A stretch of DNA of 64,000 nt from Micromonospora eburnea (GCF_900090225.1 NZ_FMHY01000002.1:2728001-2792000), one strand, 5' to 3'; shown: positions 1-8,699, counted from the first letter of the stretch. Program-made: numbers and translations. Notes: generated by a model not told the origin, from the letters alone.

Positions 1-1
1 C

Positions 2-145
2 GGCGAGGAGTTGCGTACCGAGATCTCGGCGAAGTTCCGGCCGGCGGGGATCGCGGCGGAGCTGGCCGACGCCGGGTTCGAGCGGCAGTCGTTCTGGACC
101 GACCCCGGCGGGCTGTTCGGCGTCACCCTCGCCCGGGCCGACTGA
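2..145 (+). CDS. egtD: L-histidine N-alpha-methyltransferase, C-terminal end (partial)
   Basis: Only the last 47 codons lie in the window; the 5' part is cut off by the window edge. The visible frame begins GEELRTEISAKF and ends GGLFGVTLARAD before TGA. The RTEISAKF segment followed by AGF and a TDP..LF ending is the typical C-terminus of EgtD, the SAM-dependent enzyme that trimethylates histidine to hercynine in ergothioneine synthesis. The rest of an egtABCDE operon would lie upstream, outside the window. The family call rests on this short tail only, so it is good but not certain. Confidence 0.75.
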   Translation, partial: GEELRTEISAKFRPAGIAAELADAGFERQSFWTDPGGLFGVTLARAD

Positions 146-215
146 AGGGCCGCGCAGAGCCGGGCGTTGTTCCCCCGCGCCGGCCGGGCCCCGGAGGTGG
201 GCTAGGCTGGTCGGT

Positions 216-371
216 GCGAAGGGGAGTAGCCCCCAATGTCGTGGTCGACATACTGATGCGTCCCGCATCCGGCCACGCGGCCCCGGCCTCGGGGCGGGCG
301 AGACCTTCGACTCAGGCTGTCGCAGCCGGGTCGAGGGCACCCCATACCTCCTCCCGGCTTGATCGGGAAGG
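216..371 (+). promoter_or_regulatory. yybP-ykoY-type (Mn2+) riboswitch leader
   Basis: The leader carries the family hallmark GGGGAGTAGC (221-230) and ends the aptamer with GAGACCTT (300-307). The outer P1 helix forms between CGAAGG (217-222) and CCTTCG (304-309), and the GTCGACATAC segment (238-247) resembles the conserved internal helix of known members. The 3' P1 strand can instead pair with GTCGAGGG (330-337), closing a hairpin with inner stem GGCTG/CAGCC (315-319/323-327); this is a mutually exclusive switch. A further small stem, CCCG (353-356) with CGGG (364-367), would hide the Shine-Dalgarno site. Known members sense Mn2+ and sit before Mn exporters, matching the next gene. Folding is by eye. 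Confidence 0.75.
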
Positions 372-376
372 TTCAG

Positions 377-964
377 ATGGACGGTTTCCTCGTCGCGCTG
401 CTGGTCAGCTTCGGCGTCATCTTCGTCGCCGAGCTGGGCGACAAGTCCCAGCTCATGGCACTGACGTTCGCCACGCGGTTCAAGCCCGTGCCGGTGCTCA
501 TCGGCATCACCGTCGCCACCGCGCTCGTGCACCTGGCGTCGGTGGGGATCGGGTACGGACTGCACGCCGCGCTGCCCACCAGCTGGATCTCGCTCATCGC
601 CGGCGTGGCGTTCCTCGGCTTCGGCGCGTGGACCCTGCGCGGCGACAAGCTCACCGAGGAGGAGAAGCGTAAGGCGGAGAAGAGCAGCCGCAACGCCATC
701 ATCGCCGTCGGCGTCGCGTTCTTCCTGGCCGAGCTGGGTGACAAGACCATGTTGGCCACCATCACCCTGGCCACCAAGTACGGCTGGTTCGGCACCTGGC
801 TCGGCTCCACCCTCGGCATGGTGGCCGCCGACGCGCTGGCGATCATGGTGGGCCGGCTGCTCGGCCGGCACCTGCCGGAGAAGGCCATCCGGTACGGCGC
901 GGCGGTCCTGTTCGCCGTCACCGGCCTCTGGCTGATCCTCGAGGCGGTCGCCAAGCTGACCTGA
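377..964 (+). CDS. GDT1/TMEM165-family (UPF0016) manganese exporter
   Basis: A 195-residue polytopic membrane protein with the two signature motifs of the family, ELGDKS near residues 19-24 and ELGDKT near 119-124, placed in two homologous three-helix halves joined by a charged loop (KLTEEEKRKAEKSS). The acidic residues bind the cation. Family members export Mn2+ (in some organisms exchanging Ca2+ or H+), and the upstream Mn2+-type riboswitch supports that substrate. I chose ATG 377, preceded by GGGAAGG at 365-371; an in-frame TTG at 359 lies inside the leader hairpin. Monocistronic: a strong terminator follows directly. Confidence 0.85.
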   Translation: MDGFLVALLVSFGVIFVAELGDKSQLMALTFATRFKPVPVLIGITVATALVHLASVGIGYGLHAALPTSWISLIAGVAFLGFGAWTLRGDKLTEEEKRKAEKSSRNAIIAVGVAFFLAELGDKTMLATITLATKYGWFGTWLGSTLGMVAADALAIMVGRLLGRHLPEKAIRYGAAVLFAVTGLWLILEAVAKLT

Positions 965-967
965 GCC

Positions 968-1026
968 CCGCTCCCGGTTCCGCCGTCCCGCTCCAGGCCG
1001 GGCGGTGGTGGCGGAACCGGGAGCGG
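968..1026 (+). terminator. Rho-independent-type hairpin after the Mn exporter gene
   Basis: A perfect 17-bp inverted repeat: CCGCTCCCGGTTCCGCC (968-984) and its complement at 1010-1026, with a 25-nt loop. It starts 3 nt after the stop codon. There is no T-tract, as is usual for actinobacterial terminators. Confidence 0.75.
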
Positions 1027-1194
1027 TGTCTCTCCGGTGCGGCGGTCCGCACCAGGCGCCGTGCCGGGCGGCGGCGTCGATGATCGTGCGCGCCGCGCCG
1101 GGTATGAACATCTCCGGCCCGCTGCGGCGCAGCGGAGCAGCGCATAGCGTGACCCACGAGAGGCGAACGCTGCCACGAGCGGGAGGTCCAGCGC

Positions 1195-1410
1195 ATGAGC
1201 AGGCACGACGAGCCCAACGAGTACGGCTTCGCCGGTGACCCCACGGCCCCGGAGCCGCCGCCCGGCGGGCGCGCCGACGAGCAGGACAAGGCCGAGGCGG
1301 TCGCGGTGCCGGGCGACGACCTGATGGAGCCGTACGCCGAGGCGGTGGAGGAGGAGACCGAGGAGCCGGCGGAGACCGAGCGGGAGCGTACGGCCGAACA
1401 CCGGCGCTGA
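1195..1410 (+). CDS. Small acidic, probably disordered protein of unknown function
   Basis: A 71-residue protein with a good ribosome site (GGGAGG, 7 nt before ATG 1195). It is very rich in Glu, Asp, Ala and Pro, has no cysteine, no membrane segment and no signal peptide, and ends in a basic ERERTAEHRR tail. The composition predicts an intrinsically disordered cytoplasmic protein. I do not recognise a family. It stands alone between the Mn-exporter terminator and the IS remnant. The start is supported by the Shine-Dalgarno site and codon bias; coding status is likely but not proven. Confidence 0.6.
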   Translation: MSRHDEPNEYGFAGDPTAPEPPPGGRADEQDKAEAVAVPGDDLMEPYAEAVEEETEEPAETERERTAEHRR

Positions 1411-1480
1411 CCGGCGTACCCGCGCGCCGGTCGCGCTACCGGGCGCCGCCGCGGTTGCGGTCTCGTACAGGGCCGCCCGA

Positions 1481-1688
1481 TACGGACGGACCCTCGCCCG
1501 CATCGACCGGTTCGCGCCCACGTCGCAGACGTGCTCGGCGTGCGGCCGGACCGACGGACCCAAACCGCTGTCCGTCCGGTCGTGGACCTGCCCCTGCGGG
1601 CGGTCCACGACCGGGACGCCAACCCAGCGATCAACGTGCTCGCGGCGGGACGCGCCGAGAGCGTGAACGCCTGTAAAGCGCAGGTAAG
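1481..1688 (+). pseudogene. Decayed IS605/IS607-type tnpB, C-terminal zinc-ribbon fragment
   Basis: The fragment reads YGRTLARIDRFAPTSQTCSACG, then WTCPCG, the end of the RuvC region and zinc ribbon of TnpB. At about 1598-1600 the frame shifts: the expected continuation AVHDRDANPAINVLAAG is in another frame, and the second zinc pair is C-P-C instead of C-x-x-C, consistent with a 2-bp loss. The final DRD contains the last RuvC aspartate. The N-terminal two thirds of the gene are missing. TnpB proteins are RNA-guided nucleases of IS200/IS605 and IS607 elements; this copy cannot make an active enzyme. Confidence 0.75.
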
Positions 1689-1803
1689 ACCAGCATCCGT
1701 GCCGGCACCGCGCCGTGAAACGGCGAATCCACCCAGGCGTTGCGGGCTGTTCCGCCCGCAACGCGGAGGGAATCCCCGTCCCTTCAGGGCGGGAGACCGT
1801 CAA
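1481..1803 (+). mobile_element. IS200/IS605-family remnant with intact-looking right end
   Basis: Downstream of the tnpB fragment are two hairpins typical of the element's right end, which in related elements is also the 3' part of the omega (re)RNA: GTTGCGGGC/GCCCGCAAC (1739-1747/1754-1762) and CCCGTCC/GGGCGGG (1775-1781/1787-1793) with loop CTTCA. The end reads GTCAA at 1799-1803; a TCAA right cleavage site is known for IS608. No left end or tnpA was found. The element stops exactly at the nhaA stop codon (see findings). Confidence 0.65.
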
Positions 1804-3149
1804 GCGGACTCCTCCTCGTACACGTCCGGCACACCGTCGCCGTCGGAGTCCCGGCTCTCCCGTTCCGAGATCCGCCGGTAGGCCCGGTTGCGTCGCCGCA
1901 GCACGCCGGAGGCGAGCGCGGCGGAGACCAGCGACCCGAACAGGACGGCCGCCTTCACCCCGTCGTTCTCCGGGCTGCCGGGCCCGAAGGCCAGCTCGCC
2001 GATGAGCAGCGAGACGGTGAAGCCGATGCCGGCCAGCAACGACAGCCCGAACATGTCCGCCCAGGTGATGTCCTCGTCGAGTTCGGCGCGGGTGAACCGG
2101 GCGAGCAGGAACGTCGAGCCGAACACGCCGATGCTCTTGCCGAGCACCAGCCCGGCGACCACCCCGAGCACCACCGGGTCGGTGAGCACGCCGGCCAGAT
2201 CCACGTCGACCAGCGACACGCCGGCGGCGAAGAACGCGAAGACCGGCACCGCCAGGCCGGCCGAGACCGGCCGCCACCGGTGCTCCAGCCGCTCGGCCAG
2301 CCCCGGCCCGTGGCCCCGCCCGGCCTCGTCCGGTCCGTCGCCGCGCTCGGCCCCCTCCGGTCGGTTGCCGCGCTTGGCCAGCACCGGCACGGTGAAGCCG
2401 AGCAGCACCCCGGAGACCGTGGCGTGCACCCCGGAGGCGTGCACCAGGCCCCAGGCGAGCACGGCGAGCGGCACGAGCGCCCACCACCAGACCCGGCGCC
2501 GCCGCACCACGAGGGCGAAGACGGCGATCGGCACGAGCGCCCCGAGCAGCGGCAGGACGTGGAAGTCGGCGGTGTAGAAGACCGCGATGATGATGATCGC
2601 GAAGAGGTCGTCGACCACCGCGAGGGTGAGCAGGAACGCGCGTAGCCCCTGCGGCAGGTGGGAGCTGACGACGGCCAGTACGGCCAGCGCGAACGCGATG
2701 TCGGTGGCGGTGGGGATGGCCCAGCCGCGCAGGCCCGCCCCGCCCGCCGCGAGGGTCACCGTGACGTAGCACAGGGCGGGCATCGCCATGCCGCCCAGCG
2801 CGGCCACCACCGGCAGCGCGGCCCGCCGGGGATCCCGCAGGTCACCGGCGACGAATTCGCGCTTCAGCTCCAGGCCCACCACGAAGAAGAAGATCGCGAG
2901 CAGCCCGTCGGCGGCCCAGGTGGCCAGGTCGAGGTCGAGGTGCAGCGCCGTGCCGCCGGGCCATGGCACCCAGTCGGCGAGGGCGGCGTACGCGCCACGC
3001 CACGGTGAGTTGGCCCAGATCAGGGCGATGACCGCGCCGAGCAGCAGCAGCCCGCCACCGACGGTCTCGGTGCGCAGCACGTCGGCCAGAAAACGCGCCT
3101 CTGGCCAGGAACGGCGGGACAGCAGGTGCTCAGGGGCTCGGTTGGGCAT
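1800..3149 (-). CDS. nhaA: Na+/H+ antiporter NhaA
   Basis: A 449-residue inner-membrane antiporter that exports Na+ or Li+ in exchange for H+. The key motifs are present: ATDIAFAL near residues 148-155 (equivalent of Asp133 in E. coli), the Asp pair VVDD at about 180-181 (equivalent of Asp163/164), and the N-terminal GLELKREF segment. The usual 12-helix pattern is clear. A linker rich in Gly, Glu and Asp ([16 protein letters not shown]) sits mid-protein. The C-terminus [16 protein letters not shown] looks like a calcium-loop motif. The stop codon comes from the neighbouring IS right end, so the natural C-terminus may have been changed. Start ATG 3149 is the first Met of the conserved frame. 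Confidence 0.93.
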   Translation of the reverse strand: MPNRAPEHLLSRRSWPEARFLADVLRTETVGGGLLLLGAVIALIWANSPWRGAYAALADWVPWPGGTALHLDLDLATWAADGLLAIFFFVVGLELKREFVAGDLRDPRRAALPVVAALGGMAMPALCYVTVTLAAGGAGLRGWAIPTATDIAFALAVLAVVSSHLPQGLRAFLLTLAVVDDLFAIIIIAVFYTADFHVLPLLGALVPIAVFALVVRRRRVWWWALVPLAVLAWGLVHASGVHATVSGVLLGFTVPVLAKRGNRPEGAERGDGPDEAGRGHGPGLAERLEHRWRPVSAGLAVPVFAFFAAGVSLVDVDLAGVLTDPVVLGVVAGLVLGKSIGVFGSTFLLARFTRAELDEDITWADMFGLSLLAGIGFTVSLLIGELAFGPGSPENDGVKAAVLFGSLVSAALASGVLRRRNRAYRRISERESRDSDGDGVPDVYEEESA

Positions 3150-3294
3150 GCGGTGTCACCTCGGATGATCGGGTTGTCGGGGACAAACGCCGACCAGACT
3201 TCCCGGCACACCGCCTCCGAGCCTATCCGGTCCGGTGCCGGCACCGCGAATCGGACGTTTCCTGGTCCCGGAGCAGGCGGCCCGCCGTCGGCCC

Positions 3295-5151
3295 TCAGCG
3301 CTGCCCGGGCAGCGTCGGCAGCGACGCGCCGGAGTCCTGACAGAGCGCCGCCAGCCGCTTGATCAGCTCGTCCGGGTCGGCGTACGGGTCCAGGCCGCGT
3401 ACCTCCTCGGGAGGAAGCGCCGGCACCCGGACGTGCGAGATGAGCGGGTGCAGCGGACGGCGGTCCGTCTCGCCGGCGCCGAAGAGGTGCTCGTGCAGCT
3501 TCTCGCCCGGACGCAGCCCGGTGTAGACGATGTCGACCGGGGTGTCCGCCTCGGCGGCGAGTCGGCGGGCGAGGTCGGCGATGCGTACCGGCTCACCCAT
3601 GTCGAGCACCAGTGCCTCGCCGCCCCGGCCGATGATGGCCGCCTGGAGCACCAGCTGCACCGCCTCCTGGGCGGTCATGAAGTAGCGCGTCACCTCCGGG
3701 TGCGTGACGGTGATCGGCATCCCGGCCCGGATCTGGGCCTGGAACGCGGTCAGCACCGAGCCCCGACTGCTGAGCACGTTGCCGAACCGGACGCTCAGGT
3801 ACGACCCGCCGAACCGCTTGGCGTAGTGGGCGGTGAGCCGCTCGGTGATCCGCTTGGTGTGGCCGAGGACGCTGACCGGATTGGCCGCCTTGTCGGTGGA
3901 GATGTTGACGAACTGGGCCACGTCGCGGCACGCCTCCAGCACGTTGAGGGTGCCCCAGACGTTGGTCATGAGCGCCTCGCCGGGGTGCCGCTGGAGCAGC
4001 GTGAGGTGCTTGAGGGCCGCCGCGTGGAAGACCACGTCCGGCTGCCGGTCGGCGATGATCCGGGCGATGCTCTCCGCGTCCCGGATGTCCGCCAGGATCA
4101 GCTCGGGGCCGTCCAGCAGTGCCCGGCCGTGCAGCGACATCTGCAGGGCGTGTAGCGCCGACTCGTCCCGGTCCAGCATCATCAGCTCGTCCGGTTCGCA
4201 GCGGGCGATCTGCCGGCACAGCTCGGAACCGATCGAGCCGCCGGCCCCGGTGACCAGGATCCGGCGGCCGGCCAGGCCGTTGCGTTCCACGGCCAACTCG
4301 GCGACCCGCTGCGCCCGGCCGAGCAGGTCGGTGATCTGCATGTCCCGGACGTCGGTGACCGCGACCGGGCGGTCCAGCAGCTCGCGTACCGGGGGCAGCA
4401 CCTTGAACGCGGCGCCGGCCTGAAGCGTGCGGTCCCGGACGTCGCGCAGCAGCTCGGCGTCGGCGCCGCTCATCGAGAAGATCACGGTACGGGCCCCGCT
4501 GCTCCGCACCACCGGGCCGATCTCCTCTCGGCCGCCGAGCACGCGCAGCCCGGACAGGCGCAGCCGCCGGTTGTCGGGATCGTCGTCGAGCAGGCCCACC
4601 GGCAGGTAGCGGCCCTGCGGGTCGTCGAGCAGCGCCCGCACCAGCCGCTCGCTCGCCGCGTCCACGCCGTAGACGAGGCACCGCTCGGTGCTGCGTACCG
4701 GTCGGCGGTGCCGTTCCTGGCGGGCCCGCCAGATGGAGCGCCCGGCGGCCATCAGCACCAGGGCGACCGTGCCGCCCACCAGTGGGGTGCTGACCGGCAC
4801 CGGATGCTGGGTCCACGGCAGCAGTCCGACCAGCGCCACCAATGCGGCGATCGCCGCGGTGCTGGCCAGTCGGCGGGCCTCACCGGCGCTGCCGATCGGG
4901 TGGCGTCCGTGCGTCCGGAAGCGCAGCAGGGTGAGCGCCGCGTGGATCGCGGCGCAGGCGAGCGCCACGGCCAGCACCCGCGCGCAGTCGCGGGCGGTGA
5001 GTTCGAACTCGTACCGGGTCCAGGCCGCCCCCAGAAATCCCCCGCACCAGGCGGCGGCGTCCAGCGTTAACAGGGAGAGGGTGGCTACGCGGCGGGTGAC
5101 CCAGTCGCGGGGTCGAGCGGCATTTGCGGCGGCGATGGCTTCGCGATCCAT
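3295..5151 (-). CDS. Polysaccharide-biosynthesis NDP-sugar 4,6-dehydratase/epimerase (CapD/FlaA1/WbpM type)
   Basis: A 618-residue membrane enzyme. The N-terminal 130 residues hold four transmembrane helices, followed by a CoA-binding-like domain and a second Rossmann domain with the NAD motif TGAGGSIG near residue 301. The segment STDKAANPVSVLGHTK carries the S..K dyad that replaces the usual Tyr-x-x-x-Lys in this subfamily, and YTGLRPGEKLHE is the conserved C-terminal signature. Family members convert UDP-GlcNAc to 4-keto-6-deoxy sugars for capsule, O-antigen or glycan assembly. It is divergent from the Wzz-BY-kinase gene, which supports an exopolysaccharide role. The exact sugar cannot be read from sequence. 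Confidence 0.85.
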   Translation of the reverse strand: MDREAIAAANAARPRDWVTRRVATLSLLTLDAAAWCGGFLGAAWTRYEFELTARDCARVLAVALACAAIHAALTLLRFRTHGRHPIGSAGEARRLASTAAIAALVALVGLLPWTQHPVPVSTPLVGGTVALVLMAAGRSIWRARQERHRRPVRSTERCLVYGVDAASERLVRALLDDPQGRYLPVGLLDDDPDNRRLRLSGLRVLGGREEIGPVVRSSGARTVIFSMSGADAELLRDVRDRTLQAGAAFKVLPPVRELLDRPVAVTDVRDMQITDLLGRAQRVAELAVERNGLAGRRILVTGAGGSIGSELCRQIARCEPDELMMLDRDESALHALQMSLHGRALLDGPELILADIRDAESIARIIADRQPDVVFHAAALKHLTLLQRHPGEALMTNVWGTLNVLEACRDVAQFVNISTDKAANPVSVLGHTKRITERLTAHYAKRFGGSYLSVRFGNVLSSRGSVLTAFQAQIRAGMPITVTHPEVTRYFMTAQEAVQLVLQAAIIGRGGEALVLDMGEPVRIADLARRLAAEADTPVDIVYTGLRPGEKLHEHLFGAGETDRRPLHPLISHVRVPALPPEEVRGLDPYADPDELIKRLAALCQDSGASLPTLPGQR

Positions 5152-5338
5152 GGTTGCCCTCTGCGTGGGATCCGAAATTGGAAGGATTTAGACCGTCTAT
5201 GCGCTTCTGGTCGTTTACATTCGTCGAGGCGCTTACCGTGACGGATAGGCGTTTTGGATCCTGGCACGTGTAGTAGGCGTCTTAGGGGGGTTTCGTGCAG
5301 TTTCATCGGCTGGTCGGCGTGTCGCGAGGGGGAACGTG
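5152..5338. other. Divergent intergenic promoter region
   Basis: 187 bp between the CapD-like gene and the BY-kinase gene. It is clearly richer in A+T than the flanking coding sequence (for example around 5171-5225), as expected for two back-to-back promoters, but I cannot assign convincing -35/-10 pairs or an operator. The strong ribosome site GAGGGGG (5326-5332) belongs to the rightward gene. Confidence 0.4.
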
Positions 5339-6790
5339 ATGGACGTCGTCAGTTACCTGCGCATGGTCCGGCGGCACTGGTGGATCGTCCTGATCACCGT
5401 GATGCTCGCGCTGGGGACCGCCGCACTCATCACGGTCCGCGCCCCGGTCCGCTACCAGGCCTCGGTGACCTTCTTCGTCACCACGCCCACCCAGGGCGTC
5501 ACCGACGCCTACCAGGGCAGCCTCTTCCTCCAGCAGCGGGTCAAGTCCTACGCCGACCTGCTCACCAGCGACCGGCTGGCGCAGAACGTGGTGTCGGAGA
5601 ACCCGCTCGGCCTCACCGCCGACCAGGTACGGAGCCAGACCAGCACCACCACCCAGGCCGGCACGGTCCTGCTGAAGGCCACCTTCACCGACACCAACCA
5701 GAACCGGGCCCTGAAGACCACCGAGGCGCTCTCCGCGAAGTTCGTCGAGCTGGTGCAGAAGGTGGAGACGCCGCCGGACGGCAAGTTGCCGCCGATCAAG
5801 ATCGAGGTGGTGAACGGCCCCCGGGTGACCTCCAGCCCGGTGTCGCCGCAGCCGGTCCGGAACCTGATCCTCGGCGGCCTTCTGGGCCTGGTGCTCGGCG
5901 CGGGACTGGCCGTGCTGCGCGGGCTGGCCGACGTCCGGATGCGGGACGCGGCCGCGCTCCAGCGGGTGACCGGCAGCCCGCTGCTCGGCGAGATCCCGTT
6001 CGAGGCCAGCGCCAGGTCGGCCCCGCTGATCGTCGGCGAGGCGGCCAACTCGACGCGCGCCGAGGCGGTTCGCAAACTGCGGACCAACCTGCGCTTCGTC
6101 GACGTGCACGAGCCGGCCCGGGTCATCGCGGTCACCAGCGCCCTACAGGGCGAGGGGAAGACCACCATGGCCTGCAACACCGCCATCGCGCTGGCCGAGG
6201 CGGGCTGGCGGGTGCTGCTCATCGACGCCGACCTGCGCCGGCCCAAGGTGGCCGACTACCTCGGCGTGGACGGTGGGGTGGGCCTCACCGACGTGCTGGT
6301 GGGTGACGTCCAGGTCGGCGACGTGGTGCAACGGTGGGGCGACAAGTCGCTGCTGGTCCTGCCCAGTGGCGCCACTCCGCCCAACCCCAGCGAACTGCTC
6401 GGGTCCAAGGCGATGGCGGACCTGCTGGTGGCCCTGCGGGAGTCGGCGGACATCGTGGTCATCGACACGGCGCCGCTGCTCGCCGTCACCGACGGTGTCG
6501 TGGTGGCCGTGCAGGCCGACGGCGCGCTGCTGATCACCCAGCAGGGGCGGACCTCGCGCAGCCAGGTGGCCGCCGCCGCCCGCGCGCTCCACTCCGTCTC
6601 GGTACGCCTGCTCGGCTGTGTGCTCAACATGGCCAAGGTCGCCAAGGCGGACGCCTACCAGTACGAGGCGTACCGGGTGGTCGTGCCGCCCGCACCGTCC
6701 GTGCCCGCCGACCGGGCCCGGGTCGCCCGGCACGGCGAGTCAGCCGGGGTCGGCGACCGCACTCAGGAACTCACCCGGCTGTCCCGATGA
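5339..6790 (+). CDS. Wzz-type chain-length / BY-kinase fusion for exopolysaccharide export
   Basis: About 483 residues. The N-terminus has a membrane helix (WWIVLITVMLALGTAALI), a Wzz periplasmic domain, and a second helix near residue 185. The C-terminal half is a bacterial tyrosine kinase domain: Walker A ALQGEGKTT near 268, Walker A' LLIDADLRRP near 293 and Walker B VVIDTAP near 372. The C-terminal cluster DAYQYEAYR supplies tyrosines for autophosphorylation. Fused Wzc-like architecture in an actinomycete. A GTG lies just before ATG 5339; the ATG is better spaced from GAGGGGG. The adjacent low-mass phosphatase gene, which overlaps tail to tail, is the expected antagonist. Confidence 0.85.
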   Translation: MDVVSYLRMVRRHWWIVLITVMLALGTAALITVRAPVRYQASVTFFVTTPTQGVTDAYQGSLFLQQRVKSYADLLTSDRLAQNVVSENPLGLTADQVRSQTSTTTQAGTVLLKATFTDTNQNRALKTTEALSAKFVELVQKVETPPDGKLPPIKIEVVNGPRVTSSPVSPQPVRNLILGGLLGLVLGAGLAVLRGLADVRMRDAAALQRVTGSPLLGEIPFEASARSAPLIVGEAANSTRAEAVRKLRTNLRFVDVHEPARVIAVTSALQGEGKTTMACNTAIALAEAGWRVLLIDADLRRPKVADYLGVDGGVGLTDVLVGDVQVGDVVQRWGDKSLLVLPSGATPPNPSELLGSKAMADLLVALRESADIVVIDTAPLLAVTDGVVVAVQADGALLITQQGRTSRSQVAAAARALHSVSVRLLGCVLNMAKVAKADAYQYEAYRVVVPPAPSVPADRARVARHGESAGVGDRTQELTRLSR

Positions 6791-7325
6791 GCGCCAGCAC
6801 GGGTCGGATGGACCGCTCGATCTCTTCGGCGCAACGCCGGAAGTCGGCCGGTGAGCCACCGATCGGATCGTTCAGGTCGTCCGTGTCGGGGGCGGCGGGC
6901 TGCAGCCGCCCCCGGGCGCGGGTCGCCGCCTCGACCGCGGTGCGCAGCGGCGACCGGCTGCGCGCCCCGGTCAGCTCGGCCGCGCCGGCCAGCCGGCCGA
7001 ACTGGCGCAGGGTGAAGGTCCGGTGCAGCGCGGCCGGCGCCAGCGCCGCGCAGACGGACCGTTGCCGCCGGGTCGCGGTGAGCACCAGGCCGGCCCCGAT
7101 CAGATGCTCGGGGCGCAGCCGGCGGGTGCGGAAGGCCGTCGGGTCCGCGCCGGTCCCGGCCGCGATCTCGATCGCGTACGGGTGCATGACCGCCCCGTCG
7201 ACCGCGTCGGTTCCGGCGCTGGCCACGGTGACCGGCAGGTCGGCGAGGAGCCGGCGGGCGATGTACTCCGCCATCGGGGACCGGCACATGTTGGCGTGGC
7301 AGACGAAGAGCACCCCGTCGACCAT
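6771..7325 (-). CDS. Low-molecular-weight protein-tyrosine phosphatase
   Basis: 184 residues. The active-site loop CHANMCRS (Cys9 to Arg15) lies at the N-terminus, and the general-acid loop DLNDPIG is near residue 150, as in LMW-PTPs. The usual length is about 150-165, so this copy is slightly long in the middle. Start ATG 7325 is preceded by GAGAGGGG on the minus strand. The 3' end overlaps the BY-kinase gene by 20 bp in antisense orientation. Wzb-type phosphatases dephosphorylate their cognate BY-kinase to allow polysaccharide polymerisation; that pairing is inferred from position. Confidence 0.88.
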   Translation of the reverse strand: MVDGVLFVCHANMCRSPMAEYIARRLLADLPVTVASAGTDAVDGAVMHPYAIEIAAGTGADPTAFRTRRLRPEHLIGAGLVLTATRRQRSVCAALAPAALHRTFTLRQFGRLAGAAELTGARSRSPLRTAVEAATRARGRLQPAAPDTDDLNDPIGGSPADFRRCAEEIERSIRPVLALIGTAG

Positions 7326-7469
7326 CTGCACCCCTCTCGTCGGCACGGTCGCGGGACGGATCGCCGCGACGGCGGTGTTCCGGCGGTCGTGGCCGGACGC
7401 GGAGGGGATGCGAGCATCGTACGGGGTGCGCCAGCTCGGGTGCCGTTCGGCCGCGCCGGGAGCCCGACC

Positions 7470-8699
7470 ATGAAGATCGGCATTTTGTCGTACCACTTCC
7501 CGCCGGAGCCGGCGTTCATCCCGGGCAGCCTCGCCGAGGAGCTGGCCGCCCGGGGCCACGAGGTACGAGTGCTCACCGGCTTCCCCGACTACCCGGGCGG
7601 GCACGTCTACCCGGGCTGGCGGCAGCGCTGGCGGCACCAGACCCACAGCGAACGGTTGACCGTCCGCCGGGTGCCCCGGTACGCCGGGGGTGACGGTTCG
7701 GCCGGTACGCGGATGGCCAGCTGGCTCTCCTTCGCCGGCAGTGTGGCGCTGACCGGCCGGCGTTACCTCGGTGACGTGGACGCCCTGTACGTCTTCCAGC
7801 TTCCGGCGGTCACCTTCGCCGCAGCCGGCCTGCTCCGGTTGCTCGGGCGGGTGCCGACCGTGCTGCACGTGCAGGACGTCTGGCCGGAGGAGGACCAGCT
7901 CCGGGCCGGTGAGGCGCACCGGTTCTCCGGGCGGCTCGGCGCCACCCTGCGCCGGATCTACCAGGAGGCCGACGGCATCGCGGTCAGTGCCCCGGCGATG
8001 CGGGACCTGGTGGTCTCCGGCGGCGCAGAGGCGGGCCGGGTGCGGGTGGTGCTCAACTGGACCGATGAGCGGATCTTCCGGCCGACCGAGCCGAGCCGGG
8101 CGGCCCGGCGGCTGATCCGCCGGGACAACCGGTGCGTGGTCATGCACGCCGGGACCATCGGCGTACGCCAGGGCCTGGAGACCGCGGTACGCGCGGCGGC
8201 GGCTTTGGGCGACCGGATGGACCTGGTCCTGGTCGGCTCGGGAGCCGAGGAGCGGCGGGTGCGGGGGCTCGCCGCCGAGCTGCGGGCGGACAACGTCCGA
8301 TTCGTCGAGCGGCGGTCGCCGCTGGACATGCCGGAGCTCTACGCGGCGGCCGACTACCAGCTCGTCATGCTGCGGGACCTGCCGGAGCTGCGTGGCATGG
8401 TGCCCGGCAAGCTCCAGGCGGCCCTCTCCTGCGCCTCGCCGGTGGTCGCCTCGGCCGGCGGCGACACGGTGGCGGTGGTGGAGCGGGCCCGGGCCGGGCT
8501 CTCCTGCCCACCGGAGGACTGGGCCGCGTTGGCCGACCGCTTCTGGCTGGCCGCGGCGATCCCACCGCCCGCGCGGTCCGAGATGGGCCGGCGGGGGCGC
8601 GACGCCTACCTGCGGGAGATGTCGCTGCGGGCCGGCGTCGACCGGATCGAACAGATGCTCCAGGAGGTCACCTCGCGGCCCGGCCGCCGGCGTCGCTGA
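7470..8699 (+). CDS. Glycosyltransferase family 4 (WcaI-like)
   Basis: A 409-residue GT-B enzyme starting MKIGILSYHFPPEPAFIPGS, which is the WcaI-type N-terminus (SYHFPPE) found in colanic-acid-like clusters. LHVQDVWPEE lies in the acceptor domain, VVMHAGTIGVRQGLE opens the nucleotide-sugar domain, and RGMVPGKLQAALSCASPVVAS is the conserved donor-binding region near residue 310-330. No membrane helix is predicted; it probably acts at the cytoplasmic face on a lipid-linked intermediate. Start ATG 7470 follows a weak GGGAG. The donor and linkage cannot be inferred from sequence. Confidence 0.83.
   Translation: MKIGILSYHFPPEPAFIPGSLAEELAARGHEVRVLTGFPDYPGGHVYPGWRQRWRHQTHSERLTVRRVPRYAGGDGSAGTRMASWLSFAGSVALTGRRYLGDVDALYVFQLPAVTFAAAGLLRLLGRVPTVLHVQDVWPEEDQLRAGEAHRFSGRLGATLRRIYQEADGIAVSAPAMRDLVVSGGAEAGRVRVVLNWTDERIFRPTEPSRAARRLIRRDNRCVVMHAGTIGVRQGLETAVRAAAALGDRMDLVLVGSGAEERRVRGLAAELRADNVRFVERRSPLDMPELYAAADYQLVMLRDLPELRGMVPGKLQAALSCASPVVASAGGDTVAVVERARAGLSCPPEDWAALADRFWLAAAIPPPARSEMGRRGRDAYLREMSLRAGVDRIEQMLQEVTSRPGRRRR

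Noticed and set aside
373..2772. 799-codon open frame on the minus strand across the Mn exporter, tnpB remnant and nhaA
   Set aside because: It crosses a riboswitch-controlled gene, a terminator and nhaA in other frames; composition is Arg/Gly/Ala-rich shadow sequence with no family signature.
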